Source: Limisphaera sp. (GTDB taxonomy: Bacteria; Verrucomicrobiota; Verrucomicrobiia; Limisphaerales; Limisphaeraceae). Taken from it: a stretch of 64,000 nt of DNA. The stretch's first letter is position 1. Each line of letters begins with the position of its first letter. The notes under the pieces were generated by a model. It was not told where the DNA came from, did not search any database, and saw only the letters and a list, made by a program, of their open reading frames with translations. The position numbers and the translations under genes were made by a program. The stretch spans positions 124,001 to 188,000 of the forward strand of contig JANWVC010000007.1 of the NCBI GenBank assembly GCA_025057755.1, written 5' to 3'. Of the stretch, positions 9,443 through 18,615 are shown in pieces.

Positions 9443-11302
9443 ATGTGCGGCATTGTGGGGTATGTAGGGCGGCGTGAGGCCGCCCCGATCCTTTTGGACG
9501 GCCTGAAACGGCTGGAGTATCGCGGTTACGACTCGGCCGGTATCTGCACACTAGACGGGACCGGGTTGCAATTGCGGAAGTGTGTGGGGCGCGTAGACTC
9601 CTTAATCACTGTAGTTCGGGCCCAACCTCTGCAGGGGACCCTGGGCATTAGCCACACACGTTGGGCCACTCATGGCCTGCCCAGTGACACAAACGCGCAT
9701 CCGCACCTGGATCAGTCAGGCCGGCTGGTCATCGTCCACAACGGCATTATTGAGAACTATGCCGATTTGCGGCGCCAATTGGTGGAGGCCGGTCATCATT
9801 TTCAGTCTCAGACGGACACGGAGGTCTTGGCGCATCTGATCGGGCGTCATTTGGACGAGCGGGTGCCCCGAGGGCAGCGACCCACGCCGGAGCAATTGGT
9901 CCATGCAGTGCAGGAAGCCACCGGGCATGCAGAGGGGACTTACGCCATTGCCGTGTTGCACGCCGATTTGCCGGTTTGCCTGGTCGGCGCCCGTCGCGGG
10001 TCGCCCCTGGTTTTGGGGTTGGGAAAGGGCGAGAACTTCCTGGCCAGCGATGTTTCGCCCATTCTGCCTCACACGCGTCGGGTGGTGTATTTGCAAGACG
10101 GGGACATCGCCTTGCTATATGCAGACCGGTACCAACTATGGGCGGGCGGGCGGCCGGTTGAGCGGCCTGTGGACACGGTGCAATGGTCGGCCGAGGAGGC
10201 GGAGCTGGGTGGCTATCCCCACTACATGCTCAAGGAGATTCATGAGCAACCGGGACGCATTGCCGACGAACTCAAACGCGTGTTGCGCTCGGAACAAGGG
10301 TGGGCCGAGTTCGATGCCTTGACGCCGCATCTGGAGGAGTTGATTCGCATCAAGCGACTGGTCCTGGTGGCTTGCGGCACCAGTTGGCATGCTGCATTGG
10401 TGGGAGAGTATCTGTTGGAAAACCTGGCCGGCGTTCCTACCGAGGTCGAATGCGCCAGCGAAATGCGGTATCGGAATCGGCCTTTCGAGGAGGGCACGCT
10501 GGTCCTGGCAATCTCCCAATCTGGCGAGACGGCCGACACTTTGGCAGCCACGCGATTGGCGCACGAGCAGAAGGTGCGCACGCTGGCCTTGGTGAATGTG
10601 ATCGGGTCCACGCTCGCACGCGAATGTGATTGGACCCTGTATATGCGGGCTGGGCCTGAAATTGGCGTGGCGTCCACCAAGGCCTTCACCATGCAATTGT
10701 TGCAACTGACCCTCCTGGCCCTGACGCTGGGTCGAAAACGCGGACGCATTTCGCTGGCCGAAGGCCGCCGCATGGCCCGCGCTCTTCAAGCCATTCCTGA
10801 TAAAATGCAACGGATCCTGCGCGATGAGCCTCGGATCATTCGCGTGGCTAAGAAATATTACCGTTTCACTGATTTCCTTTACATGGGCCGACAGTACAAT
10901 TTTCCCATTGCCCTCGAGGGGGCGCTCAAGCTCAAAGAGATTTCGTACATCCATGCAGAGGGCTATCCATCGGCCGAGATGAAACATGGCCCCATTGCTC
11001 TTATTTCGCCGGAGTTCCCGAGCGTGTTTGTGATTCCCAAGGATGCTCTGTACGAGAAGAATCTGAGCAATCTTGAGGAGATTAAAGCCCGAAGCGGTCC
11101 CATCATCGCGGTGGCCACAGCTGGCGACTGCGAGATCCGGAAAAAAGTGGACGATGTCCTGTATATCCCGCCTACGCTGGATTGTCTCCAGCCGCTGCTG
11201 GCCGTAGTACCCCTGCAATTGTTCGCATACCATGTGGCGCTGTTGCGGGGTTGTGATGTGGATAAACCGCGGAACCTTGCCAAGAGCGTGACAGTCGAAT
11301 GA
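9443..11302 (+). CDS. glmS: Glutamine--fructose-6-phosphate aminotransferase (isomerizing)
   Basis: 619 residues, normal length. It converts fructose-6-phosphate and glutamine to glucosamine-6-phosphate, the first step toward UDP-GlcNAc for peptidoglycan and LPS. It starts MCGIVGYVG, so Cys2 becomes the N-terminal nucleophile of the glutaminase domain, followed by LEYRGYDSAG. Two SIS isomerase domains follow, with VACGTSWHAALVGEYLLE and SQSGETADTLAA. The C-terminal active-site tail ends NLAKSVTVE. It is probably co-transcribed with gmhB and converges with the epimerase-like gene downstream. I did not find a glmS ribozyme signature in the 53-nt spacer. Confidence 0.97.
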   Translation: MCGIVGYVGRREAAPILLDGLKRLEYRGYDSAGICTLDGTGLQLRKCVGRVDSLITVVRAQPLQGTLGISHTRWATHGLPSDTNAHPHLDQSGRLVIVHNGIIENYADLRRQLVEAGHHFQSQTDTEVLAHLIGRHLDERVPRGQRPTPEQLVHAVQEATGHAEGTYAIAVLHADLPVCLVGARRGSPLVLGLGKGENFLASDVSPILPHTRRVVYLQDGDIALLYADRYQLWAGGRPVERPVDTVQWSAEEAELGGYPHYMLKEIHEQPGRIADELKRVLRSEQGWAEFDALTPHLEELIRIKRLVLVACGTSWHAALVGEYLLENLAGVPTEVECASEMRYRNRPFEEGTLVLAISQSGETADTLAATRLAHEQKVRTLALVNVIGSTLARECDWTLYMRAGPEIGVASTKAFTMQLLQLTLLALTLGRKRGRISLAEGRRMARALQAIPDKMQRILRDEPRIIRVAKKYYRFTDFLYMGRQYNFPIALEGALKLKEISYIHAEGYPSAEMKHGPIALISPEFPSVFVIPKDALYEKNLSNLEEIKARSGPIIAVATAGDCEIRKKVDDVLYIPPTLDCLQPLLAVVPLQLFAYHVALLRGCDVDKPRNLAKSVTVE

Positions 11303-11345
11303 CAGACTGCACGTGGTGGCGTGCCTGTGGCAAGGCGCTGGCGGG

Positions 11346-12248
11346 TTAACCTGCCGACGATTCCGGTGTCAGGGGCCACAGACCCATGCGGCGTAGTTCT
11401 GCGCGGTAACCCTCCCGATAGGTGGGATATTGCAAGGTCCATCCCAACTCGGTCTTGAGCCGCGTGTTGGAAACGCGTTTGAGACCGGTTCCGCGATTGG
11501 CTCTTGGGAGAACACCAGTGCGGTTGGCCGGCGGCCGTCCCAAACGTTCTTCCAACCAAGCAAAAAGACTGGCAGGAGTGGTGGGTTCGTCGTCGGTCAC
11601 GTTGTATATACGGCCTTTCGGGGACCGTTCGAGGGCAACCATCAAGGCCCCAACGACGTCGTCCCGATGAACCTGGTTGATCCACCGGTGTCGTTCCTGG
11701 TCCAACAGGTCGGGCCCCTCGAAAAACCGACGCAGCCAGTAGCCCCGGCCGGCTCCATACATGCCGGAAATACGAAGAATGACCACTGACGCACCGGAGG
11801 TGCGGCCAAACTCCAACCATTGTTCCTCAGCAGAGGCCAGCAAACGGGCCTTTTCGTCCGACGCTTGTATAGGTGTTTCTTCCGTTACCCAACATTCCTG
11901 CCTGGCGTCGTACACACCGGTGCTGCCCGTGTAAACTACTGTGCGAACCCCCAGTCGAAGTAGTTCTGAGATGGCTTGCCGGACCCCGAGATCATAAATC
12001 CTGCGATGAGCTTCGGGCTCCGATGGGCGCGGCGCGGCGCAATATACCGCCCAGTCAATGGGGTGAGAAAAGGAGCTGGCCCAACCGGGTTGAGTGAGGT
12101 CGGCTTTTACAGGCTGGATGCCCAAGGCATACAAGGTGTCGTCATGCTCTGAGGATCGGCGCAGCCCCCACACCGGATGACCGCGCTTTGCCAGGGCAGC
12201 TCCCAAGGCGGTTCCGAGATAGCCACATCCAAGAATTAATGTCCTCAT
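11346..12248 (-). CDS. SDR-family NAD(P)-dependent epimerase/dehydratase-like protein (YeeZ type)
   Basis: 300 residues. The N-terminal Rossmann motif is LILGCGYLGTALGAALAKRG. The frame then has YTGSTGVYD (Ser/Tyr catalytic region is non-classical, as in YeeZ-like proteins) and the C-terminal INQVHRDDVVGALMVALER typical of extended SDR epimerases. The family acts on nucleotide sugars or related compounds, but the substrate cannot be read from sequence. It converges with glmS (44 nt between stops) and lies 165 nt from the start side of the next gene region. Confidence 0.83.
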   Translation of the reverse strand: MRTLILGCGYLGTALGAALAKRGHPVWGLRRSSEHDDTLYALGIQPVKADLTQPGWASSFSHPIDWAVYCAAPRPSEPEAHRRIYDLGVRQAISELLRLGVRTVVYTGSTGVYDARQECWVTEETPIQASDEKARLLASAEEQWLEFGRTSGASVVILRISGMYGAGRGYWLRRFFEGPDLLDQERHRWINQVHRDDVVGALMVALERSPKGRIYNVTDDEPTTPASLFAWLEERLGRPPANRTGVLPRANRGTGLKRVSNTRLKTELGWTLQYPTYREGYRAELRRMGLWPLTPESSAG

Positions 12249-12413
12249 AGGGCAATGGTAGCATGGACTGCGGTGCCGCCCCGGTCGCGACCTGCCGTGT
12301 GCTCCGGATGGATTGGCTCACCCGGGCCGCCTTCCAGTTTCCAGCGACTTTGCCAAAAGCGGCTTCTGTACTCAGTTGCTGCCGGCATGGGGGCAGGCGC
12401 ATGGTCGCAGGCA

Positions 12414-15400
12414 TTAATCCGGTACGAATTTATAGAACTCCGGCACCGGACTGAAGATGGGCAGGCTCCAGAAACCCATCGGCGCGTCTGCCGGTCGTCT
12501 CCATACGGGAATCCAGTCAACGAGATTGGTCGAGAACCATAATGTGCTCGGCACGGGCAGACCCGGCACGACCAGTTCCCAATTCTCTGCGTCGGCCATT
12601 TTTTGCACTCGCAGGTGTGCGGGCTGCGGTGGAGAATCGTCCAAGAGGACTGCTTCTAGCTCCAGGTCGAAGGCCATGGCTCCTGCTTGAGCGGCTTGGG
12701 CGGCCAATAACCCTTGCTGATACAAGTTTGTGCGCTCTTCCGGCGTTAAAACGCGCGGAAAGTAAAAAAGTTCGTCCACGGCGAAACCGCCCAAGGCATT
12801 GCGTCGATGCAAGGCCCGGAGGTTTTCAAAACCGGCTCGGGGCATCGCCGCAGGTGCGCTGTATACAGGGCCCAAGTCCACCTGAATGTGGGCCCGGGCA
12901 CCATCGAACCATGCGACAATCCATCGCCACTGACCCGAGGCAGTTCCCGGGGTTTGATCCTGAACCTCGTGATCCCCCACACGGAATCGGAATCGATTCA
13001 AGCGCGTGCCCGTGTAGTACAGTCGAAATTCCCCGGGCTTTTCGAGGATGGTACTTTCAGGATCATCGCCGGAGCCCCAGCGATAGGCCGCCCAACCTCC
13101 GACGGTGAACGGCCCATGCACGCGCAGCAGGGGGTGATCCGCAATGGTCAGCCAACTATTGGCCACGGCGCCGTTAGACACACACAAGCCAAATCGCCCG
13201 GGCACAGTCACAATCCCTGAGCCCACTGGTTGCCAGTGAAACGCATGCACAGCGCTTCGCCATGGCGCATTCGGTTCATCGAAACTCCATAGGCCGACCG
13301 CTGGCGCACCGGTGACGGTGCGATGCACCTGCACAGCCAGCCAATTCGTTCCCGAAACGATGTCGTCTGGGGTCACAACAAAAGGAACAGTTTCTTCCGC
13401 AGATGAGGGGTTCGGAATGGCCCACGGGCCGTAGCTGAGCGGACCAGCTGGTAATCGATGTCGCAACAATTCTTGGCCGTTCCAATAAACCACTGCACCC
13501 GCGCTGATCCGCAGCCGGCCGCGCAAGAATACTTCCAAGCCTTCTGGCACAACCACGATCGAGCCGAAATAAGCCGTGCATGGTGGATGCGAACGACCGT
13601 GCCCAAGCGGGGTCCGGATTCCATCCCATCCGTATCCAAACGGCGCCCGGCCTGCACGCCAGCCGGAAGCGGAGTCGGGCAAATGTTGCCAGCTTGCGTC
13701 CGGTTCCCCCTCGTCCAGGAAAGACCATTCGCTGCCGTAGGGAAGCAAGATCCAGGGCAACGTTTCGGAAATGACGCCCAGGCGCAGGGCCGGACCCGGG
13801 ACCGCGCCGAAAGCATTGCTGGCGATCAAATGGTACCAACCAGCGTGTTGCTGCGAGACGGGAGAAATCGAAAGAGCGGCCGGGGCAGACAGAGGCTCCG
13901 TTATCGGACGACCCTGAAAATACCATTGGGCCGTGACCGGGGGGAGGCCGGCAATTTCAGGGGTCCATTGCCAAATTCCACCCACCCGCACGACGGCGAC
14001 CGGGGGTTGCACCTCGACGCGGGGTTGATGCCGCACCTGAATCTGGAAACTTTGGGTGGCGCCAAACACCGGAGTGTCGGTGTCAAATACCGCAACCACA
14101 GCTTCCAGGATGCCTTCCGGCTGGTGGACCGGACAGCGCCATTCAAACCGGCCGGATTGACTGTCTACCCACGCACCCTCCGGGCCGCTCAGTAGCGCAA
14201 ATCTCTGTCCGTCGTAAGATGCATGCGGATGGATCACCAGCCGGTTGAAATCCAGCGCCAGCGTTTCTCCGCCCGCTACAACGGGCGCCGGCACTTCGCG
14301 GAAACGCGGGTACCGCCGCTGCGGGATCGCCGAGGTGCTGACCAAGCCCCAACCGGCCAAAAAGTCGTTGGCCCCCAGCTCGCTCAAGTAGCGAACGCGC
14401 AACTGAGACCGTGCCCGCCATGCCTCGGGTATGGGAGTCGCATACAAGAAATTGGTCCATGGGACGAACGGTTGGTCCACCCACTGGCCGGACTCGGCCT
14501 CGAATTGAATCCTGACATCGGGACTGGGGGCAAGGATCAGCCAAATCAGATGGGTGGCCTGACCCTCAAAATCTTCTAACGGCAGGCGCAACTGCAACTC
14601 CCGAACATAGGCATACCACTCAATGGCATCGTCTCCTCGAAAAACTTCCACCTCAGGCGGCTGCCCCAGTTTCTTGAGTCGGCGCCATAGCAGGCCGGGC
14701 GCGTCCTCAAAAGCCGCAAAAAAGGGTTCAGGGTTCTCCCAGTCTGGCTCTGGCATCCACTCGAATCGATCGAGATTGAAGCTGTAATAGATTACCGCTT
14801 GCACACCGTTGCTCAGGCAAAGAACGGCAAAACCCGTGTCGTCAGACCCGCCGTTGGTGTTGAGCGGATTGGACGTTCCGACGACCAAGGAAGCCACGGT
14901 GCTGCGACCGATCTGATGCACCCGCAAAGCACGGCCGTGATAATGCCCGCCCATGGTCCACCATCGCACCGGCCGGTCGCCGAATAACTCGCGCAACTCC
15001 ACACCGGTGCCTCGATACCAGACCGGGTTGTGAAACGGCGGCACGTGATTGACAACCACGATCGGTTGCTCCATCGGCGTTTGTCTCAACTCCTGTTGCA
15101 GCCACGCATACTGAGCCGGATTCCGCCCGCCGTAATTTCCGCAATTGATCAGCAAGAAACGGACACCGGCAATGTCCAGGCGCTGACGGATCGGCATGTC
15201 CCGGTAGATTTGGCGGTAAGTCGCGGCTTCCTCCTCGAAGGGCAACACATCGTGATTGCCGGGAATCCACACAATGTCTTCAGGAGCCACGTTGGTAAAA
15301 GCGCGGATGGCCTCGAGCCAGTACCGCATTTCGTTGGTACCCAGCTCCATGCTCCACGGATAAGGTACCCAGCCGGGTACCGGTGAAAGTGTCGTTGCGG

Positions 15401-15713
15401 TGTCGCCGGCCACAATGATTTTTCGGGGCGGCGGGTTCATGGCATGGACAGCCCGAATGAGCCGGGCATCCAAATTCGTGGTGATCGGCAGTACGTCCGC
15501 CCACAGGTTCATGTGGGGATCGCTGAACAAAACGACCACGGCATTGTCCGGATGCCACGGATCAAATCCGGCCGCCGCGTAGGCCTCGTCCAAGCTTGGA
15601 AAGGTTCGCCCTTGGACGAGCTCTGCGCAACCCGCCAAAGCGAGCTGCAACAAAATCCAGACCTTTCGCAACCTGGGACCCGAAGGCCGCATGAAGCTCG
15701 ACATGATCTTCAT
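12414..15713 (-). CDS. Secreted calcineurin-like metallophosphoesterase with Ig-like and LamG domains
   Basis: About 1099 residues from the ATG at 15713, chosen because GAAGGA lies about 10 nt upstream and a signal peptide (VWILLQLALAGC) follows. The metallophosphoesterase core covers roughly residues 55-300. Its metal ligands are in FSDPHMN, VAGDTATT, IPGNHDV, VVNHVPP and GGHYHGRALR. A linker with beta-rich segments is followed by an Ig-like domain (about 560-650) and a LamG/concanavalin-like domain (about 820-1000). The end resembles the short choice-of-anchor-free tails of verrucomicrobial surface proteins. It is likely extracellular and acts on phosphoesters such as nucleotides or phospholipids. 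The frame is open for 61 codons further upstream, but these look non-coding. Confidence 0.83.
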   Translation of the reverse strand: MKIMSSFMRPSGPRLRKVWILLQLALAGCAELVQGRTFPSLDEAYAAAGFDPWHPDNAVVVLFSDPHMNLWADVLPITTNLDARLIRAVHAMNPPPRKIIVAGDTATTLSPVPGWVPYPWSMELGTNEMRYWLEAIRAFTNVAPEDIVWIPGNHDVLPFEEEAATYRQIYRDMPIRQRLDIAGVRFLLINCGNYGGRNPAQYAWLQQELRQTPMEQPIVVVNHVPPFHNPVWYRGTGVELRELFGDRPVRWWTMGGHYHGRALRVHQIGRSTVASLVVGTSNPLNTNGGSDDTGFAVLCLSNGVQAVIYYSFNLDRFEWMPEPDWENPEPFFAAFEDAPGLLWRRLKKLGQPPEVEVFRGDDAIEWYAYVRELQLRLPLEDFEGQATHLIWLILAPSPDVRIQFEAESGQWVDQPFVPWTNFLYATPIPEAWRARSQLRVRYLSELGANDFLAGWGLVSTSAIPQRRYPRFREVPAPVVAGGETLALDFNRLVIHPHASYDGQRFALLSGPEGAWVDSQSGRFEWRCPVHQPEGILEAVVAVFDTDTPVFGATQSFQIQVRHQPRVEVQPPVAVVRVGGIWQWTPEIAGLPPVTAQWYFQGRPITEPLSAPAALSISPVSQQHAGWYHLIASNAFGAVPGPALRLGVISETLPWILLPYGSEWSFLDEGEPDASWQHLPDSASGWRAGRAPFGYGWDGIRTPLGHGRSHPPCTAYFGSIVVVPEGLEVFLRGRLRISAGAVVYWNGQELLRHRLPAGPLSYGPWAIPNPSSAEETVPFVVTPDDIVSGTNWLAVQVHRTVTGAPAVGLWSFDEPNAPWRSAVHAFHWQPVGSGIVTVPGRFGLCVSNGAVANSWLTIADHPLLRVHGPFTVGGWAAYRWGSGDDPESTILEKPGEFRLYYTGTRLNRFRFRVGDHEVQDQTPGTASGQWRWIVAWFDGARAHIQVDLGPVYSAPAAMPRAGFENLRALHRRNALGGFAVDELFYFPRVLTPEERTNLYQQGLLAAQAAQAGAMAFDLELEAVLLDDSPPQPAHLRVQKMADAENWELVVPGLPVPSTLWFSTNLVDWIPVWRRPADAPMGFWSLPIFSPVPEFYKFVPD

Positions 15714-16074
15714 GCGGATTCCATCCTTCACCGGACGAACCAAGCCCTTCATCCGGCCCTCAGCAATGCTGCCTCCCGACGGAAGGTTAGACCGGGTGGC
15801 GGCTTTGCAAAACTTCCGACGTTGGAGATCGCTGCACGTCACTCTCGCGAACCCATCCTCCCTTCTCAAGGCCGATGTGCAGTACAGTGGCCGCAACCCA
15901 ACACAGTCGTCAATGTTTTCTCGTCAATTGTAGGCTGGAAAAGAGTTTTCAGTCCCCTTGCAAGGCTTGATCGAAACAGCAAACCATGGGTCATGGTTGG
16001 GATCTTGGACGCGCACTACCAACCGGATGGGGTACCCCCATACTTGTCCGACCCCGGCATTTACGCTCGATGTC
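15714..16074. other. Spacer between phosphoesterase and small protein
   Basis: About 360 nt without a recognisable gene. It should hold the divergent promoters, but I cannot identify clear boxes. Confidence 0.35.
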
Positions 16075-16350
16075 ATGAAAAAGCATCGAGTCACACTTGG
16101 ATCCTTGCGAAGCAAGCCCCGATTGGTTGCGCAGTGGGGACAGGCTCACTTGGTCCATTGGCCGGATGGTTACGTCCGCCTCCACGGTGGCACGGCATCC
16201 GATCGTCAGATGGCCCTCGAATGGATTTCTTTGTTCATGCCCGAGGCACTCCCGGTAAGGGATCCCTCACCGTTACCTCCGACCCGCCCCGATGGTTTCA
16301 GGGGACTCGGCGGGGTGCACTCTCTGCAACTGCTGCGGATCGACAGCTAA
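16075..16350 (+). CDS. Small protein, probably conserved hypothetical
   Basis: 91 residues from an ATG at 16075. The central part (residues about 18-56) has a protein-like pattern: AQWGQAHLVHWPDGYVRLHG, followed by GGTASDRQMALEWISLFMPE. It matches my recollection of a small protein family common in Verrucomicrobia and Planctomycetes, in which G-Q-A-x-L-V, GGT.xDR and EWISLF are conserved. There is no signal peptide, membrane helix or cysteine. No ribosome site is obvious, and the frame is open upstream to 15958. I do not know its function. Confidence 0.5.
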   Translation: MKKHRVTLGSLRSKPRLVAQWGQAHLVHWPDGYVRLHGGTASDRQMALEWISLFMPEALPVRDPSPLPPTRPDGFRGLGGVHSLQLLRIDS

Positions 16351-16638
16351 TGCACCCACGTGCTGAGAAGAAAAGGCTTTCAGCTCGCGTGACCTGGGTT
16401 TGCCCAAGTGGATTCGGGAGGAAAAGCCCGACCGAATCGCGCCACTTCGATGAACTCTGGCAACTCAGCCGGTCGCACCCGTGCTTTCAGTTGGGAAAGA
16501 ACACTCGGGTTGGGTTTTCAGGCCATCGAGTGGCCTTTGCATCTTAGCGGGCTCCGGTCCGAAACCGTCCTGGCCCGGCACATCACATTCGGACGAATCG
16601 AACGACCCGGGTTGATCGGGGACATTGCCGGAGCTTGG

Positions 16639-18033
16639 TCAAGGCTCGGCCCGCTCCGTGACAGGCACACCTATGACGCGTTCCCACCGGGCCTGCGCCA
16701 CCGCACAATCACGCATGGCCTGAGCATGGATGGATCGGGCTTCAGTAAGGGCCGTTTGGGCACCCAGCACGTCCAACTGGGTGCCTGTACCGACAGATGC
16801 GCGCGATTGGGCCAGGCGCAGAGCTTCTTCTGCTTCCTCCTGGACCTTTCGCGTGGAAGCCAGGAGCTCGTGGGCCTCCACCAGGCGCGAATGCGCTGTG
16901 CGCACCTCCAGCTCAATGCGGCGGTGCATGTCATCCAATTCGACTTGCGCACGTGTCCGTCCCGCAGACGCCTCGATCAAGCGCCCCCTTGTGGCACCTC
17001 CATCGAAAAAGTTCCACCGAAATTGGCCCCCCCCAAGCCAACCTCCAATCCCCTGATCCCAATCGTCTCGGAACATCGGGCTATGTACGTCGTATCCGGC
17101 AAACATCTCCACGGTAGGCTTGAATGCCGCCCTCGCTTGGCGGACAGCCTCGGCTTGCAGAGCTACACGGTGTCGCAACAGGGCCAACTCAGGGCGTTGT
17201 TTTAAAGCCTGGTGCAAACCTGCTGCCAGATCCGGTAACCCGGAGGGCAACTCCGGGGGGTCAGCCAGTTCAAGGGCCAAATCCTCTCCAGACGCGGCCG
17301 GTGCGCCGAACCCTACGAGGTGGGCCAACTGATGCCGCGCAATGCGCAGCATGTTCCGCGCACGGATCAACCGGGGCCGGGCATTGGCCAGCTCCACTTG
17401 TGCCCGTAACACATTGAACCGTGGCACAGTGCCCGCCTCGAACCGTTGCTGCGTCTGCCGCAGTTCCTCTTCCAATAAAGCGACGGACGCTTCATGCACC
17501 CGGACCATCTCCGCGGCCAGCCAAACGTCGGCATATGCTGTGCGGACCGCACTAACAGTTTCGGCTACTGTCGTCTCGTAGGCCGATCGAGCCTGCTGTT
17601 CGGTTAAACGGGCCGATCGCAAAGCCGAGCTCAATCGCCCGCCCTGGTAGATGGTTTGGACAATTCGAATGCCTGCCGACCAATGGTCATTGGGTATCTG
17701 AATGGGGAGACCTACCACGGGAAACTGTTCCACCCCGTCGGATTCACGAACCGTGTACCCAGCGTTCCCCTCGACGCGTGGCATGACAATCGCCCGCGTC
17801 TGAATGGCCACGCCGGTGGCTGCCTCCAAATCCTGCCGCGCCTTGCGCACTTCCGCATTGTATTCCAGAGCCAGATTCAGGGCTTCGGCCAGCTTCAAAG
17901 GTCCGCTCGGCCATGGAGCTCCCGCGTCCTTCGCCCCGACCTGCATCACGCCGAACACGAGCCACCCAGCCAACCACCATGCCGTGCTCGGGCAAGCGGG
18001 CCGCGACTGCCTCAAGTTACCGCAAACTATCAT
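16639..18033 (-). CDS. TolC-family outer-membrane efflux/export channel
   Basis: About 464 residues. A signal peptide (TAWWLAGWLVFGVMQVGA) is followed by two tandem outer-membrane efflux repeats. Each has long coiled-coil helices (ALNLALEYNAEVRKARQDLE, ELRQTQQRFEAGTVPRFNVL) and a short beta segment (AGIRIVQTIYQGG, GGQFRWNFFDGGATRG). TolC proteins form trimeric tunnels through the outer membrane for RND/ABC pumps or type I secretion. No inner-membrane pump or adaptor gene is adjacent, so its partner is unknown. In-frame ATG codons also exist at 18045 and 18090; none has a good ribosome site. Confidence 0.88.
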   Translation of the reverse strand: MIVCGNLRQSRPACPSTAWWLAGWLVFGVMQVGAKDAGAPWPSGPLKLAEALNLALEYNAEVRKARQDLEAATGVAIQTRAIVMPRVEGNAGYTVRESDGVEQFPVVGLPIQIPNDHWSAGIRIVQTIYQGGRLSSALRSARLTEQQARSAYETTVAETVSAVRTAYADVWLAAEMVRVHEASVALLEEELRQTQQRFEAGTVPRFNVLRAQVELANARPRLIRARNMLRIARHQLAHLVGFGAPAASGEDLALELADPPELPSGLPDLAAGLHQALKQRPELALLRHRVALQAEAVRQARAAFKPTVEMFAGYDVHSPMFRDDWDQGIGGWLGGGQFRWNFFDGGATRGRLIEASAGRTRAQVELDDMHRRIELEVRTAHSRLVEAHELLASTRKVQEEAEEALRLAQSRASVGTGTQLDVLGAQTALTEARSIHAQAMRDCAVAQARWERVIGVPVTERAEP

Positions 18034-18615
18034 GCCATGTGCCATACCGTATCGATCATCAGCAGCCTCTGCCAGGGCGACAAGGAACATTGAGCTGGAA
18101 TTGGCTCATTCGTTACACACCCTTCACAGAAACCCATCCGACCGGCCATCGTCTCAATCGCTGCATTCCGCTTCACGCCAAGGTCGGTGCTCCCGCAGGC
18201 AGAGCGGAGCGCCTTGCCAAAGCTCGGTACGAGCCCTTAGCCTCGAAGAGATGGAGGCTCAAAAGCACGATACATGCAGTTCTCAGCGGATAGGACTCAG
18301 TGAAAGACCGTGCTTGAGCCGAAACAGAACGGTAGGGGCGTCACCCATGGTCACCATCTGCGCTTGTCAATGAGACGGCCCCACATCACCTTAGACGCGT
18401 ACTCGGGGCACCCATCATTGGCAGCTTGATCTCAAAAAAGGATGAAATTTTGCCAACCCGGGCCAAGCCAATCCCGTCGGATCTCGCATTCTGCGAGGTG
18501 ACGTGATGCCGTGGGCAGCCTGCTGGAGGCATACCGCGGGCAAACGGCACGGGTTGGGAAGCCGGGACGCCGGTCCGTTGAGTGCGTCGAACCGGATCTC
18601 GCAGGACACAGTTTT
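18034..18615. other. Divergent spacer between tolC-like and acetate-locus genes
   Basis: About 580 nt. No convincing protein frame or RNA gene. It should contain the promoter of the acetyl-CoA locus. CAGGA precedes the chosen start at 18616. Confidence 0.4.

Noticed and set aside
10136-11233. Minus-strand 365-codon frame
   Set aside because: It lies entirely antisense to glmS, a clear housekeeping gene.
15444-16547. Plus-strand 367-codon frame
   Set aside because: It is antisense to the phosphoesterase gene over its first part and overlaps the better small protein at 16075-16350.
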